This document shows positions 21,253 through 30,829 of a stretch of 64,000 nt of DNA, piece after piece. Each line of letters begins with the position of its first letter. Within the stretch, counting starts at the first letter, position 1. Source of the stretch: Xanthobacter agilis (GTDB lineage: Bacteria > Pseudomonadota > Alphaproteobacteria > Rhizobiales > Xanthobacteraceae). The DNA lies in contig NZ_JABWGX010000004.1 in NCBI RefSeq assembly GCF_021730435.1, positions 124,001 through 188,000 on the forward strand. The letters are read 5' to 3'. The position numbers and the translations under genes are program-made. The notes beneath the pieces were generated by a model, which saw nothing but the letters and a program-made list of their open reading frames with translations, made no database searches and was not told the DNA's origin.

Positions 21253-22818
21253 ATGTCGTCCCCCGTCCGCATGCTCGCGGCCCGCACCTCGCTTGTGTCC
21301 GCCGCCACCCTGGCCTCGCGGGTTTTTGGCTTCGTGCGCGATGCAGCCACCGCCGCCATCCTGGGCGCGGGACCGGTGGCGGATGCGCTGACCGCCGCCC
21401 TCTCCTTGCCCCTGCTGGCGCGGCGGCTGCTGGCGGAAGGGGCCTTCAACCTCGCCTTCATCCCGGCCCTGGTGCGGGCCGAGCAGGGGGGGCCGCGCGC
21501 CGCGCGGCGGCTCGCGGGGGCGACCCTCATCGTGCTGGCCGGCGTGCTGCTGGCGCTCGCCCTTGTGGCCGCCTTCTTCATGCCGCAACTCATCCGGGTG
21601 CTGGCGCCGGGCTTCCTGCCCGATGGCGACCGCGCCACCGTCGCCATCCTGTGCGGGCGGGTGGCGGTGCTTTACCTGCCGCTGGCGGGTCTGGCCGCCA
21701 TCTACGGCGGCGTCGCGAACACCGCGCAGCGGGTGCTGGTGGCGGCGCTGGCGCCGCTGGCGGCCAATCTCACCGTGCTGGCGGTCATCGCCGTGCTGCT
21801 GGCGCGCGATCTGGTGGCGAGCGATGTGGCCGCCCTCGCCATCGCCGCCGCCACCGTGGCGGCCGGCTTCAGCCAATGGTTCTTGATGATGGGCGCGGCG
21901 CGCGGCTGCCCGGCGGCGCCAACCCTGTCGCCGGGGCAGGGCGGATGCGTGGAGCCGGCGTCCCTGCCGTGGCGGGCCGCGTTCGGGGTGCTGCGCGCCG
22001 CGTCTCCGGCGCTGTTGTTCGCCGGGCTCAGCCAGTTCCGAATCATCATCGCGGCGGCATTCGCCTCGGGGTCGGAAGGCGCGGTGGCGGCGCTCAACTA
22101 TGCCCAGCGCCTGATGGATCTGCCCTTGGGGCTGGTGGGGGCAAGCGCCGGCGCGGTGCTGGTGCCGCTGCTGGCCCGTCATGCCGCCGGCACCGGCGAT
22201 GGCGGGCCCCGCGCCGCCGCCGGCGCGCTGCTGACAGCCTTGGCCTTCGCGCTCCCGGCGGCGGTGGGGCTGGCGGTGCTCGCCTATCCGATCGTGGTGG
22301 TGCTGTTCCAGCGGGGCGCGTTCGACACGCAGGATTCCGCCTTGACCGCCAATCTGCTGGCGGTGCTGGCGCTGGCCCTGCCGGCCCAGGGGCTGGAGCG
22401 GATCCTGTCCGCCACCGCCGCCACCTTCGGCCTTGTGCGCGGGGCGGAGCGGATCGCGCTCGGCTCCCTCGGCCTGTGCGTCCTGAGCGCCGCGCTTGGG
22501 GGACATCTGGTGGGGCCGGTGGGGGCGGCGGGTGCCGTCGCGGTGTCCGCCTTCGCCTCGCTGGCGGTGTTCGTCGTGCTGCTGGCGCGGCATGGCGCGC
22601 TCGCCATCGATCGCCGCATGGTCGGGGCCGCGATCGGCCTGCTGGCGTCGGCCCTCGCCATGGGGGCCGTGGTGGGGATAGCCGATGCGCACTGGACCGG
22701 CGGGACCGACGCGCCGGCCCAGGCGCTGCGTCTGGCCGCCTTGGTCGGCCTCGGCGTGGGGGTCTACGGCGGCTTGGGCCTGGGCTTCAAGCGCTGGATC
22801 GGTCGGGGGAAACGCTGA
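21253..22818 (+). CDS. murJ: Lipid II flippase MurJ
   Basis: Moves lipid II across the inner membrane for peptidoglycan synthesis. The 521 residues form about 14 membrane helices, and the N terminus SLVSAATLASRVFGFVRDAATAAILGAG is the standard MurJ (MviN) opening, with ARRLLAEGAFNLAFIPAL and LPLAGLAAIYGGVANTAQR following. Length is normal. It is followed after 297 bp by trpS, an arrangement seen in many alphaproteobacteria. That gap has no gene I can support. Confidence 0.95.
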   Translation: MSSPVRMLAARTSLVSAATLASRVFGFVRDAATAAILGAGPVADALTAALSLPLLARRLLAEGAFNLAFIPALVRAEQGGPRAARRLAGATLIVLAGVLLALALVAAFFMPQLIRVLAPGFLPDGDRATVAILCGRVAVLYLPLAGLAAIYGGVANTAQRVLVAALAPLAANLTVLAVIAVLLARDLVASDVAALAIAAATVAAGFSQWFLMMGAARGCPAAPTLSPGQGGCVEPASLPWRAAFGVLRAASPALLFAGLSQFRIIIAAAFASGSEGAVAALNYAQRLMDLPLGLVGASAGAVLVPLLARHAAGTGDGGPRAAAGALLTALAFALPAAVGLAVLAYPIVVVLFQRGAFDTQDSALTANLLAVLALALPAQGLERILSATAATFGLVRGAERIALGSLGLCVLSAALGGHLVGPVGAAGAVAVSAFASLAVFVVLLARHGALAIDRRMVGAAIGLLASALAMGAVVGIADAHWTGGTDAPAQALRLAALVGLGVGVYGGLGLGFKRWIGRGKR

Positions 22819-23115
22819 GCGCGCTGACGGGCGACGCCCCTGTGACGGGACTGGTCCGGCCGTCTCTTGCATCGGCGGGGCGGGGGTGGCATGACGCCAC
22901 GGGTTCCAAATGGGGCCATGGCAAGGCGCTTTCACCGCGGCGGGTTTCATCCGGGGCGGCAACGCCGGCCGGGCCGCCCGGCTCGCGCAGCCGTCCGAGC
23001 ATCCGGTTTCCGGATCGCGGCCGGCGCCGGCATGGTCCCAGGCGGGAGCGGGGCGGTTTCGCCGCCCCTCGTTTTCAAGAAGATCGGGGCGCAGGCCGCC
23101 CTTCAGGAGGTCGCC

Positions 23116-24153
23116 ATGGCGGCGGTCGCGGAACGTGTGTTTTCTGGGGTGCAGCCCACGGGGAATCTGCATCTCGGCAATTATCTCGGCGCCATCAAGC
23201 GCTTCGTGGAGCTGCAGAACAGCCACGAGTGCATCTATTGCGTGGTGGACCTCCACGCCATCACCGTCTGGCAGGACCCTGAGGAGCTGAAGCGCCATAC
23301 CCGCGAGGTCACGGCGGCCTTCATCGCCTGCGGCATCGACCCCAAGGCGCACATCGTGTTCAACCAGAGCCAGGTGTCGGGCCATGCGGAACTGGCCTGG
23401 ATCTTCAACTGCGTGGCCCGCATGGGTTGGCTGAACCGCATGACGCAGTTCAAGGAAAAGGCCGGCAAGGACCGTGAGAACGTCTCGGTGGGCCTGTTCG
23501 CCTATCCGACCCTGATGGCGGCCGACATCCTGCTCTACCGCGCCACCCATGTGCCGGTGGGCGAGGACCAGAAGCAGCATCTTGAGCTCACGCGCGACAT
23601 CGCGCAGAAATTCAATACGGACTTCGCCCCCTCCATCGCCGCCTATGGCCATGGCGAGGGCTATTTCCCGCTGACCGAGCCGCTGATCGCCGGACCCGCC
23701 ACGCGGGTGATGAGCCTGCGTGATGGGGCGAAGAAGATGTCGAAGTCCGATGCATCCGACTTCTCCCGCATCAACCTCACCGACGATGCCGACGCCATCG
23801 CGGGCAAGGTGCGCAAGGCCAAGACCGACCCGGAGCCCCTGCCGTCCGAGGAGGAGGGCTTGAAGGGCCGTCCGGAGGCCGAGAATCTGGTCGGCATCTA
23901 TGCCGCGCTGTCGGACAGCTCCAAGGCGCAGGTGCTGAAGGATTTCGGCGGCGGGCAATTCTCCGCCTTCAAGGCTGCGCTGGTGGATCTGGCGGTGGCC
24001 AAGCTTGGCCCCATCGGCGCGGACATGCAGCGCCTGATGAATGATGTGAGCGCTATCGACGCGATTCTTGCCGATGGCGCCGCCCGTGCGCGGGCGCTCG
24101 CCGACCAGACCATCCGCGATGTGAAGGACATTGTTGGCATGGTCCGCGCATAA
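23116..24153 (+). CDS. trpS: Tryptophanyl-tRNA synthetase
   Basis: Class I aminoacyl-tRNA synthetase that charges tRNA-Trp. The 345 residues include the HIGH-type motif in [19 protein letters not shown] and the KMSKS motif in [13 protein letters not shown], plus [19 protein letters not shown]. The start at 23116 follows a perfect AGGAGG with 6-nt spacing; the frame is open to 22867 but without homology. A 9-bp-stem hairpin follows the stop at 24161-24184. Confidence 0.96.
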   Translation: MAAVAERVFSGVQPTGNLHLGNYLGAIKRFVELQNSHECIYCVVDLHAITVWQDPEELKRHTREVTAAFIACGIDPKAHIVFNQSQVSGHAELAWIFNCVARMGWLNRMTQFKEKAGKDRENVSVGLFAYPTLMAADILLYRATHVPVGEDQKQHLELTRDIAQKFNTDFAPSIAAYGHGEGYFPLTEPLIAGPATRVMSLRDGAKKMSKSDASDFSRINLTDDADAIAGKVRKAKTDPEPLPSEEEGLKGRPEAENLVGIYAALSDSSKAQVLKDFGGGQFSAFKAALVDLAVAKLGPIGADMQRLMNDVSAIDAILADGAARARALADQTIRDVKDIVGMVRA

Positions 24154-24160
24154 ATTTGCG

Positions 24161-24184
24161 CGGAGCGGCGATCGGGCCGCTCCG
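24161..24184 (+). terminator. Hairpin after trpS
   Basis: CGGAGCGGC pairs with GCCGCTCCG across a 6-nt loop, 7 bp after the trpS stop. It is followed by TGTTGGG, a poor T-run. The remaining gap to ccoN (about 340 bp) holds the FixK box and no gene I can support. Confidence 0.45.
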
Positions 24185-24432
24185 TGTTGGGAATGCGACG
24201 CGGCTCCGGGGCACGCTCCGGAGAGAAAAAGTGTCGCATCCGCGCTTCGGCGCGGTGCCGTGCGCGGGCGCTGCCCCCGTGCCGGCAGAGAGGGTCAACG
24301 GTATCTTTTGATGGAGCAAACGCGGATCCTTGCGGCAAACGTAGGGTCATGCACGGCGAAAGCGGGGGAAAAGCGTGCAGCGGGCGCGACCCGCCGCCGC
24401 AGGGCCGCCGCACCGCGCGACATCACGCACCT

Positions 24433-24446
24433 TTGACCTGTATCAA
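24433..24446 (+). promoter_or_regulatory. FixK/FNR-type box upstream of ccoN
   Basis: TTGACCTGTATCAA matches the FixK/FNR consensus TTGAT-N4-ATCAA with one change (C for T in the left half). It lies 80 bp before the ccoN start, as expected for low-oxygen induction of cbb3 oxidase genes. Confidence 0.75.
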
Positions 24447-24526
24447 GGAGAAAATGGGCCTCGCGCGCATGGTGCGCTGGAGGCTCCGTGGGTGCAGTGT
24501 CACGCCTCGGCGCAAGGGGTTCTGCA

Positions 24527-26191
24527 ATGTCGACAATTCAAGATCCAATCCCAGCCCCGGCGAAGTCCATGCGGTTTGGGGAGGCCGCTCTGCTGGTGGT
24601 CTTCGCTCTCTTGGCCTTCCTATCCATCATCGTGGCGGCGAAGGCTTACACCGCGGCTTACGCCTTCCACGCCTATCTGTTCGCGGCGGGTTCCATCGCC
24701 GCGGTGTTCGCCATCGGCAACCGCTACATGGACCGCCCGGCGGGCACCGTGCCGCAGCTTGTCGACGGCAAGCCCAACTACAATTTCGGCGTGGTGAAAT
24801 TCGGCGTCATCGCGGCGGTGGTGTGGGGCGTCGCGGGCTTCCTCGCCGGCGACCTGGCGGCGTGGCAGCTGGCCTTTCCGGCCTTCAATCTTGACACCTC
24901 GTGGCTATCCTTCGGGCGGCTGCGTCCGCTGCATACCTCGGCGGTGATCTTCGCCTTCGGCGGCAACGTGCTGCTCTCCACCTCGTTCTACGTGGTGCAG
25001 CGCACATCCCACGCGCGCCTTGCCGGCGATCTCGCCCCCTGGTTCGTGATCCTGGGGTACAATTTCTTCATCGTCATCGCCGGCACCGGCTATCTGCTGG
25101 GCATCACCCAGTCGAAGGAATATGCCGAGCCCGAATGGTACGCCGATTTGTGGCTGACGGTGGTGTGGGTGACCTATCTGCTGGTGTTCGTCGCCACCAT
25201 CTGGAAGCGCCGCGAGCCCCATATCTACGTGGCGAACTGGTTCTACCTTGCCTTCATCATCACCATTGCGATGCTGCATCTGGGCAACAACGTCACCATT
25301 CCGGTGTCGCTGTTCTCGGCCAAGTCCTACATCTATTGGTCGGGCGTCCAAGATGCCATGTTCCAGTGGTGGTATGGCCATAACGCGGTGGGCTTCTTCC
25401 TGACCGCCGGCTTCCTGGCCATCATGTACTACTTCATCCCGAAGCGGGCGGAGCGGCCGGTCTATTCGTACCGCCTGTCCATCGTCCACTTCTGGGCCCT
25501 GATCTTCATCTACATCTGGGCCGGTCCTCACCACCTGCACTACACGGCCCTTCCCGATTGGGCGCAGACCCTGGGCATGACCTTCTCGGTCATCCTGTGG
25601 ATGCCGTCCTGGGGTGGCATGATCAACGGCCTGATGACCCTGTCGGGTGCGTGGGACAAGCTGCGCACGGATCCGGTGATCCGCATGATGGTGGTGTCGG
25701 TGGCGTTCTACGGCATGTCCACCTTCGAAGGTCCGATGATGGCGGTGAAGGCGGTGAACTCGCTCAGCCACTATACCGAATGGACCGTCGGCCATGTGCA
25801 TTCCGGCGCGCTCGGCTGGGTGGCCTACATCTCCTTCGGCGCCATCTACTGCCTGGTGCCGTGGCTGTGGAACAAGCCCAACATGTATTCCGTGAAGGCC
25901 ATCAGCTGGCACTTCTGGATCTCGACGCTGGGCATCGTGCTCTACATCTCCTCCATGTGGGTGGCGGGCATCATGCAGGGCCTGATGTGGCGTGCCTACA
26001 CCGGCCTCGGCTTCCTTGAATATTCGTTCATCGAGACGGTGGACGCGGTGCATCCGCTCTATGTCATTCGCGCCACCGGCGGCCTCTTGTTCGTCGCGGG
26101 CGGTCTGATCATGGCGTGGAACGTGTGGAAGACCATCAACATGCCGCAGGCGGTGGCCGAGCAGAAGCTCGCCCTCGCCCCCGCGGAATGA
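24527..26191 (+). CDS. ccoN: cbb3-type cytochrome c oxidase subunit I
   Basis: Catalytic haem-copper subunit of the high-affinity cbb3 oxidase, which lets diazotrophs respire at very low oxygen. The 554 residues form about 12 membrane helices. Visible haem and copper ligand regions include [13 protein letters not shown] near residue 150, [17 protein letters not shown] near 285 (Cu-binding His), [13 protein letters not shown] near 335 and [12 protein letters not shown] near 423. The start at 24527 (MSTIQDP) follows AAGGGG; the frame is open to 24488. It is first of ccoNOQP and lies 80 bp after a FixK box. Confidence 0.97.
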   Translation: MSTIQDPIPAPAKSMRFGEAALLVVFALLAFLSIIVAAKAYTAAYAFHAYLFAAGSIAAVFAIGNRYMDRPAGTVPQLVDGKPNYNFGVVKFGVIAAVVWGVAGFLAGDLAAWQLAFPAFNLDTSWLSFGRLRPLHTSAVIFAFGGNVLLSTSFYVVQRTSHARLAGDLAPWFVILGYNFFIVIAGTGYLLGITQSKEYAEPEWYADLWLTVVWVTYLLVFVATIWKRREPHIYVANWFYLAFIITIAMLHLGNNVTIPVSLFSAKSYIYWSGVQDAMFQWWYGHNAVGFFLTAGFLAIMYYFIPKRAERPVYSYRLSIVHFWALIFIYIWAGPHHLHYTALPDWAQTLGMTFSVILWMPSWGGMINGLMTLSGAWDKLRTDPVIRMMVVSVAFYGMSTFEGPMMAVKAVNSLSHYTEWTVGHVHSGALGWVAYISFGAIYCLVPWLWNKPNMYSVKAISWHFWISTLGIVLYISSMWVAGIMQGLMWRAYTGLGFLEYSFIETVDAVHPLYVIRATGGLLFVAGGLIMAWNVWKTINMPQAVAEQKLALAPAE

Positions 26192-26205
26192 GGGAGAAAC
26201 GACCC

Positions 26206-26952
26206 ATGGCGTCGCAAGGCACGTCCATCTGGGCCAAGCACCAGATCTTCGAGAAGCACACCTACTGGCTGATGCTGGGGATCCTCATCATGATCTCCAT
26301 CGGTGGCCTGGTGGAGATCGCACCGCTCTTCTACCTGAAGGGCACGGTCGAGACGGTGCAGGGCATGCGGCCCTACACCCCTCTCGAACTGGTGGGGCGC
26401 AACATCTACATCCGCGAGGGCTGCTACAACTGCCACTCGCAGATGATCCGCCCGCTGCGTGACGAGGTGGAGCGCTACGGCCACTATTCGCTGGCGGCCG
26501 AGAGCATGTACGACCACCCCTTCCAGTGGGGCTCCAAGCGCACCGGTCCGGATCTGGCGCGCGTCGGCGGCAAGTATTCGGACATCTGGCATCAGGAGCA
26601 TCTGCACAACCCGCGTTCGGTGGTGCCGGCCTCGATCATGCCGGCCTATCCGTGGCTGTCGCAGACGAAGCTCAACACCAAGCATGTCGAGCAGGACATG
26701 AAGGTGCTGCGGCTGGAGGGCGTGCCCTACACCGACGACGATATCGCCCATGCCCAGGCTGATCTTGTGACCCAGTCCACCACCGATGCCGAGGCGGATG
26801 CGTTTCAGAAGCGCTACCCCAAGGCGCAGGTGCGCGACTTCGACGGCAACCCTGGCGATCTCACGGAAGCCGACGCGCTCATCGCCTATCTGCAGATGCT
26901 GGGCACGCTGGTGGACTTCAAGCTTTATGACAACAAAGCGAACGTGAGGTGA
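26206..26952 (+). CDS. ccoO: cbb3-type cytochrome c oxidase subunit II (mono-haem c)
   Basis: Membrane-anchored cytochrome c subunit. The 248 residues start [21 protein letters not shown], with one membrane anchor (about 20-44) and the haem c motif CYNCH at residues 73-77 followed by [12 protein letters not shown] methionine-bearing C-terminal region ([13 protein letters not shown]) supplies the axial ligand. The start at 26206 has AGGGAG upstream, 14 bp after ccoN. The ccoQ start is 3 bp after its stop. Confidence 0.97.
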   Translation: MASQGTSIWAKHQIFEKHTYWLMLGILIMISIGGLVEIAPLFYLKGTVETVQGMRPYTPLELVGRNIYIREGCYNCHSQMIRPLRDEVERYGHYSLAAESMYDHPFQWGSKRTGPDLARVGGKYSDIWHQEHLHNPRSVVPASIMPAYPWLSQTKLNTKHVEQDMKVLRLEGVPYTDDDIAHAQADLVTQSTTDAEADAFQKRYPKAQVRDFDGNPGDLTEADALIAYLQMLGTLVDFKLYDNKANVR

Positions 26953-26955
26953 GCC

Positions 26956-27117
26956 ATGTCGGAGACCTACGAAACGGTGGCCGGCATCGCTCAGACCTGG
27001 GGTCTGGTGTTGTTCGTGGTCGCGTTCGCCCTCGTGGTGGCCTACGCCTTCTGGCCCGGCAAGAAACGGAAGAAGGAAATCGAGGACGCCGCCAACATTC
27101 CGCTCAAAGAGGATTGA
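26956..27117 (+). CDS. ccoQ: cbb3-type cytochrome oxidase small subunit
   Basis: A 53-residue single-span protein that stabilises the cbb3 complex. It has one hydrophobic helix (WGLVLFVVAFALVVAYAFWPG, about residues 15-35) followed by a basic stretch KKRKKEIEDAANIPL, the standard CcoQ/FixQ form. It is in the expected position between ccoO and ccoP. Confidence 0.93.
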   Translation: MSETYETVAGIAQTWGLVLFVVAFALVVAYAFWPGKKRKKEIEDAANIPLKED

Positions 27118-27121
27118 TCCC

Positions 27122-28006
27122 GTGAGCACGAGCGAAAATTCTCATCACGGCCGGCTCGACCCGGTCACCGGCGTCACCACCACCGGGCATGAGTGGGACG
27201 GCATCGAGGAACTCAACAATCCGCTGCCGCGCTGGTGGCTGTGGGTGTGGTACGCCTGCATCGTCTGGTCGATCGCCTACTGGGTCATGTATCCGGCGTG
27301 GCCGCTCATCTCCAGCGCGACTCCGGGCGTTCTCGGCTGGAACTCGCGCACGGCGGTAAGCACCCAGATCGCCGACCTGCAGGCACTACGCGCCGAAAGT
27401 ACGGCGAAACTCGCGAGCGCGTCGCTCCCGCAGATCGAGGATACCCCGGCGCTGCTCACCCTGGCGCGGGCGCAGGGCCGGGTGGCCTTCGCGGACAATT
27501 GCGCGCCCTGTCACGGTCAGGGCGGCGGTGGTGCCGTGGGCTTCCCGAACCTGAATGACGACGATTGGCTGTGGGGTGGTAGTCTCGACCAGATTTACCA
27601 GACCATCAACTTTGGCATCCGTTCGGGTGACGATCAGGCCCATGTGGGCAACATGCCCGCCTTCGGTCGCGATGGCATCCTGACCAAGCCCGAGATTTCG
27701 GCCGTGGCCGGCTATGTCCGGACCCTGTCCGGCCTCGACAAGCCGGGCGCGGACACCGCCAAGGGCAAGGAAGTCTTCATCGCCAATTGCGCGGCCTGCC
27801 ATGGCGACGAGGGCAAGGGCAATCCGGAGGTCGGCGCCCCCAACCTCACGGACAAGATCTGGCTCTATGGTCCCGACAAGGCGACCATCGAATATGCCGT
27901 CACCAACGGTCGCGGCAACGTGATGCCAGCGTGGCATGGGCGTCTCGACGCCACCACCATCAAGGTCTTGACGGTGTACGTGCACTCCCTCGGCGGCGGT
28001 CGCTGA
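27122..28006 (+). CDS. ccoP: cbb3-type cytochrome c oxidase subunit III (di-haem c)
   Basis: Membrane-anchored electron-entry subunit. The 294 residues start with GTG 4 bp after ccoQ. The N terminus HEWDGIEELNNPLPRWWLW is diagnostic and leads into one membrane helix (about 40-60). Two haem c sites follow: CAPCH at 127-131 and CAACH at 223-227, each with a downstream methionine ligand (GNMPAFG, GNVMPAWHG). A strong rho-independent terminator lies 26 bp after the stop, so ccoNOQP is one unit. Confidence 0.96.
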   Translation: MSTSENSHHGRLDPVTGVTTTGHEWDGIEELNNPLPRWWLWVWYACIVWSIAYWVMYPAWPLISSATPGVLGWNSRTAVSTQIADLQALRAESTAKLASASLPQIEDTPALLTLARAQGRVAFADNCAPCHGQGGGGAVGFPNLNDDDWLWGGSLDQIYQTINFGIRSGDDQAHVGNMPAFGRDGILTKPEISAVAGYVRTLSGLDKPGADTAKGKEVFIANCAACHGDEGKGNPEVGAPNLTDKIWLYGPDKATIEYAVTNGRGNVMPAWHGRLDATTIKVLTVYVHSLGGGR

Positions 28007-28031
28007 TCGCCGCGGAGCATGCCCTGACATT

Positions 28032-28062
28032 AGCCCCGGCCGTTGCGCGGCCGGGGCTTTTT
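28032..28062 (+). terminator. Rho-independent terminator after ccoP
   Basis: GCCCCGGCC and GGCCGGGGC form a long stem over a short loop, followed at once by TTTTT. It ends ccoNOQP and separates it from ccoG. Confidence 0.9.
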
Positions 28063-28174
28063 GCATCGAGTGACTCTTTTCGGAGCTGCCGATGGAGCTT
28101 CGCGCCCGGCGTCCGCGCGGCGGTGGGGCATGGTCGCGAACCGCCGCCGTGCCGGGCGGAAACGCACCCGTGAC

Positions 28175-28198
28175 ACATTTCGCCGCGCGGCGAAATGT
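28175..28198. repeat. 24-bp perfect palindrome between ccoP and ccoG
   Basis: ACATTTCGCCGC followed by its exact reverse complement, with no loop. It lies about 220 bp before ccoG in the 413-bp gap 28007-28419, which otherwise has no gene I can support. It resembles a dimeric regulator site more than a terminator. Confidence 0.6.
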
Positions 28199-28419
28199 CG
28201 GTGTGGCCTTTCGACCACCTGACACGGTTCTACATTCTAGAGCATGAATATTTGAACGCTCCCAAACGCGCGATCGCTCCGATGGCGGTTCGCCGTCGGG
28301 GCCGCCAGCCCCTCCGACCCGCGGACATCTGGTTGCGGGAGCGGGACGCCTGATCGGCGGGGCAACATCCGTGTCGCCTCGGGTCGCTGTGCCCGAGGTC
28401 AACCTTCGGCGACGTATCC

Positions 28420-29898
28420 ATGACAGCCCTGACGACCAAGTCTGAAGCCCATACCCCGGCATCGGGGCATACCCCCAACGTGGCCGGCCCAGACGACGAT
28501 ATTCCGCTCTATGAGAGCCGCCGGAAGATTTTTCCGCAGGCGGTTCACGGGCGCTATCGGACGATCAAATGGGCGGTGCTGATCGTCGCGCTGGCCATCT
28601 ATTATTTCCTGCCGTTCCTGCGTTGGGATCGCGGGCCGGATGCACCCAACCAGGCGGTGCTGCTGGATCTGCCGGCGCGGCGCTTCTATTTCTTCTTCCT
28701 GGAGATCTGGCCGCAGGAATTCTATTACGTCGCCGGCCTGCTGATTCTTGCGGCGCTGGTGCTGTTCCTGATGAACGCCCTGGCCGGTCGCGTCTGGTGC
28801 GGCTACATGTGCCCGCAGACGGTGTGGACCGACCTGTTCATGGCGGTGGCGCGTCTGGTGGAAGGCGATCGGCGCGAGCAGATCCGCCTCGATGCCGCGC
28901 CCTGGACCCTGGACAAGGTGGTCCGCCGCACGTTGAAGCACTCCATCTGGCTACTGATCGCGTGGTGGACGGGCGGCGCCTGGGTGCTCTATTTCGCCGA
29001 CGCGCCGACCCTGGTGAAGGAGCTGGTGACCTTCCAGGCCTCGACCGTGGCCTATGCCTGCATCGGCGTGCTGACCTTCACCACCTACATGCTCGCGGGC
29101 CACATGCGCGAGCAGGTGTGTACCTACATGTGCCCCTGGCCCCGCATCCAGGCGGCGCTGACGGACGAATATGCGCTCAACGTGACCTATTGCTACGATC
29201 GCGGCGAGCCGCGCGCGTCGGTGAAGAAGGCGGCGGCGGCCCGCGCGGCCGGCAAGCCGGCGGGCGATTGCATCGACTGCGACCAGTGCGTGGCGGTGTG
29301 CCCCACCGGCGTTGACATCCGCCAGGGTTCGCAACTGGCCTGCATCCAGTGCGGCCTGTGCATCGACGCCTGCAATACGGTCATGACCAAGATCGGCCGG
29401 CCGGGTGAGCTCATCACCTACGAGAGCGAAGCGAACATGGAAGCGCGCCTCGCCGGCAAGCCGTTCGTCCAGCGCCTCATCCGCCTGCGCACGCTGCTCT
29501 ATGCGGCCCTGATCGCGGCGGTCTGCGGCCTGATGCTCACCACCCTCATGAACCGGTCGACGGAAGGCGTGTCGGCGCTGCATGACCGCAACCCGCTGTT
29601 TGTGAGCCTGTCCGACGGGTCGGTGCGCAACGCCTACACCCTGCGGCTGACCAACAAGCAGATCGGGGATCGCACCTTCGCCTTGTCCATTTCCGGGGTG
29701 CCGGGGGCGCGGCTCGATGTGGTCGGAGACGATGCCGGCAAGCTCGCCATCGGCCCGGACCAGACCCGCGAGCTGCGGGTTCTGGTGACGACCCACGACA
29801 AGCTCCCGCCTTCCGCCTCACTTCCGCTCACTTTCCAAATTCGGGATGTGGCCACGGGCGGGACGGCGTCGGTCACCGACCACTTCATCGGCCCGTAG
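28420..29898 (+). CDS. ccoG: cbb3 oxidase assembly protein CcoG (FixG), copper-reducing ferredoxin-like
   Basis: Polyferredoxin thought to reduce Cu(II) for cbb3 oxidase assembly. The 492 residues have several membrane helices (first at about 48-66), an ALAGRVWCGYMCPQTVW motif near 127, MREQVCTYMCPWPR near 228, and two [4Fe-4S] sites in CIDCDQCVAVCPTG and ACIQCGLCIDAC near 284-320. The C-terminal IG-like domain (LSDGSVRNAYTLRLTNK) is usual. It is first of ccoGHIS; no FixK box is obvious upstream. Confidence 0.95.
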   Translation: MTALTTKSEAHTPASGHTPNVAGPDDDIPLYESRRKIFPQAVHGRYRTIKWAVLIVALAIYYFLPFLRWDRGPDAPNQAVLLDLPARRFYFFFLEIWPQEFYYVAGLLILAALVLFLMNALAGRVWCGYMCPQTVWTDLFMAVARLVEGDRREQIRLDAAPWTLDKVVRRTLKHSIWLLIAWWTGGAWVLYFADAPTLVKELVTFQASTVAYACIGVLTFTTYMLAGHMREQVCTYMCPWPRIQAALTDEYALNVTYCYDRGEPRASVKKAAAARAAGKPAGDCIDCDQCVAVCPTGVDIRQGSQLACIQCGLCIDACNTVMTKIGRPGELITYESEANMEARLAGKPFVQRLIRLRTLLYAALIAAVCGLMLTTLMNRSTEGVSALHDRNPLFVSLSDGSVRNAYTLRLTNKQIGDRTFALSISGVPGARLDVVGDDAGKLAIGPDQTRELRVLVTTHDKLPPSASLPLTFQIRDVATGGTASVTDHFIGP

Positions 29899-29937
29899 GG
29901 AAGGATTGGGCGGTCGCGATCCGCGGCCGCCGCCACG

Positions 29938-30456
29938 ATGGAGCGGTGGATGACGGCAGCAGACAAGGGCACGCGCCGCCCGCGTGAAATCACGGGCGCC
30001 ATGGTGCTGGCGGGCCTGTTGGCCTTCTTCGCCCTCGTGATGACGGTGAATTTCACCATGGCGCGATTCGCCGTCAGCACGTTTGCCGGGCTGGAGACCG
30101 AGAGCTCCTACAAGGCCGGGCTGGCCTTCTCCAAGGAGAGCGACGCGGCCGAGGCGCAACAGGCGCGCCATTGGGCCGTGGAGGTGGACCTGGAATCGCC
30201 TGGCGGCACCCGCCGCACGGTCGAAGTGCGGGCCCTGGATGCGGCGGGCAAGCCGCTGTCGAACCTCGACGCCGATGGGCGCTTCGCCCATCCCACCGAC
30301 GCCCGGCGCGACGTGGTGCTGGAGGTTCGCCCGCTCGGCGACGGGCGCTACAGCGCCAGCGCCGAGGTTGGGCCCGGTCAATGGGACTTGGTGATTGATT
30401 TTTCGCAAGGCGCGGACCGGCTGTTCCGGTCCAAGAATCGGGTGCAGCTTCCGTAA
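29938..30456 (+). CDS. ccoH: FixH/CcoH, cbb3 oxidase assembly protein
   Basis: Single-span protein needed for cbb3 stability. The 172 residues carry one N-terminal membrane helix (ITGAMVLAGLLAFFALVMTVNFTMARF, about 18-44) followed by the family segment AVSTFAGLETESSYKAGLAF. A periplasmic domain ends in LVIDFSQGADRLFRSKNRV. The start may be 29938 or the ATG at 29950. It lies 39 bp after ccoG. The next gene, ccoI, begins only 373 bp later, an unusually wide gap for this operon. Confidence 0.92.
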   Translation: MERWMTAADKGTRRPREITGAMVLAGLLAFFALVMTVNFTMARFAVSTFAGLETESSYKAGLAFSKESDAAEAQQARHWAVEVDLESPGGTRRTVEVRALDAAGKPLSNLDADGRFAHPTDARRDVVLEVRPLGDGRYSASAEVGPGQWDLVIDFSQGADRLFRSKNRVQLP

Positions 30457-30829
30457 GCGGCTCCGTCGCGCGCGAACTCGCCCTGTGCGGGGAAGCCGGA
30501 GCGGCGCCGAGGCTGCGGGGTGGCGCGCACCAGCTGCGCCGCCTCACCCTGGAGTACGATGGCGAACGCGGGGTCGTCGCACCGGCTGCGCCGTCGTACT
30601 CACTTCTGTTTGAGGCCATGGCCGGCGTCCCCCGGGCGGCTTGCCGGACCAGCGCCGAGGTGCCATGCAGGTGACAAGAACAGGCCGGCGGGCCGGATGG
30701 CCGGCGTCGGGCGGGTCGGCATCCGGCTTACCCACGGGCATCCCGCCGGCCGATGCCGACCGGGAGGCGGCGGTCGTGGCGCAAGGTGGCCGCGGCAACC
30801 GGGAGGGGGAAACGGGACCAGGACGGGCC
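30457..30829. other. 373-bp gap inside the ccoGHIS operon
   Basis: No gene is supported here. One plus-strand frame after ccoH reads through roughly 180 bp with a protein-like composition (for example LRRLTLEYDGERGVV), but it lacks a start of its own and any homology I recognise. No terminator or promoter is clear. Confidence 0.4.

Noticed and set aside
20725-23958. A 1077-codon minus-strand frame opposite murJ and trpS
   Set aside because: Low-complexity shadow without start signal or homology.
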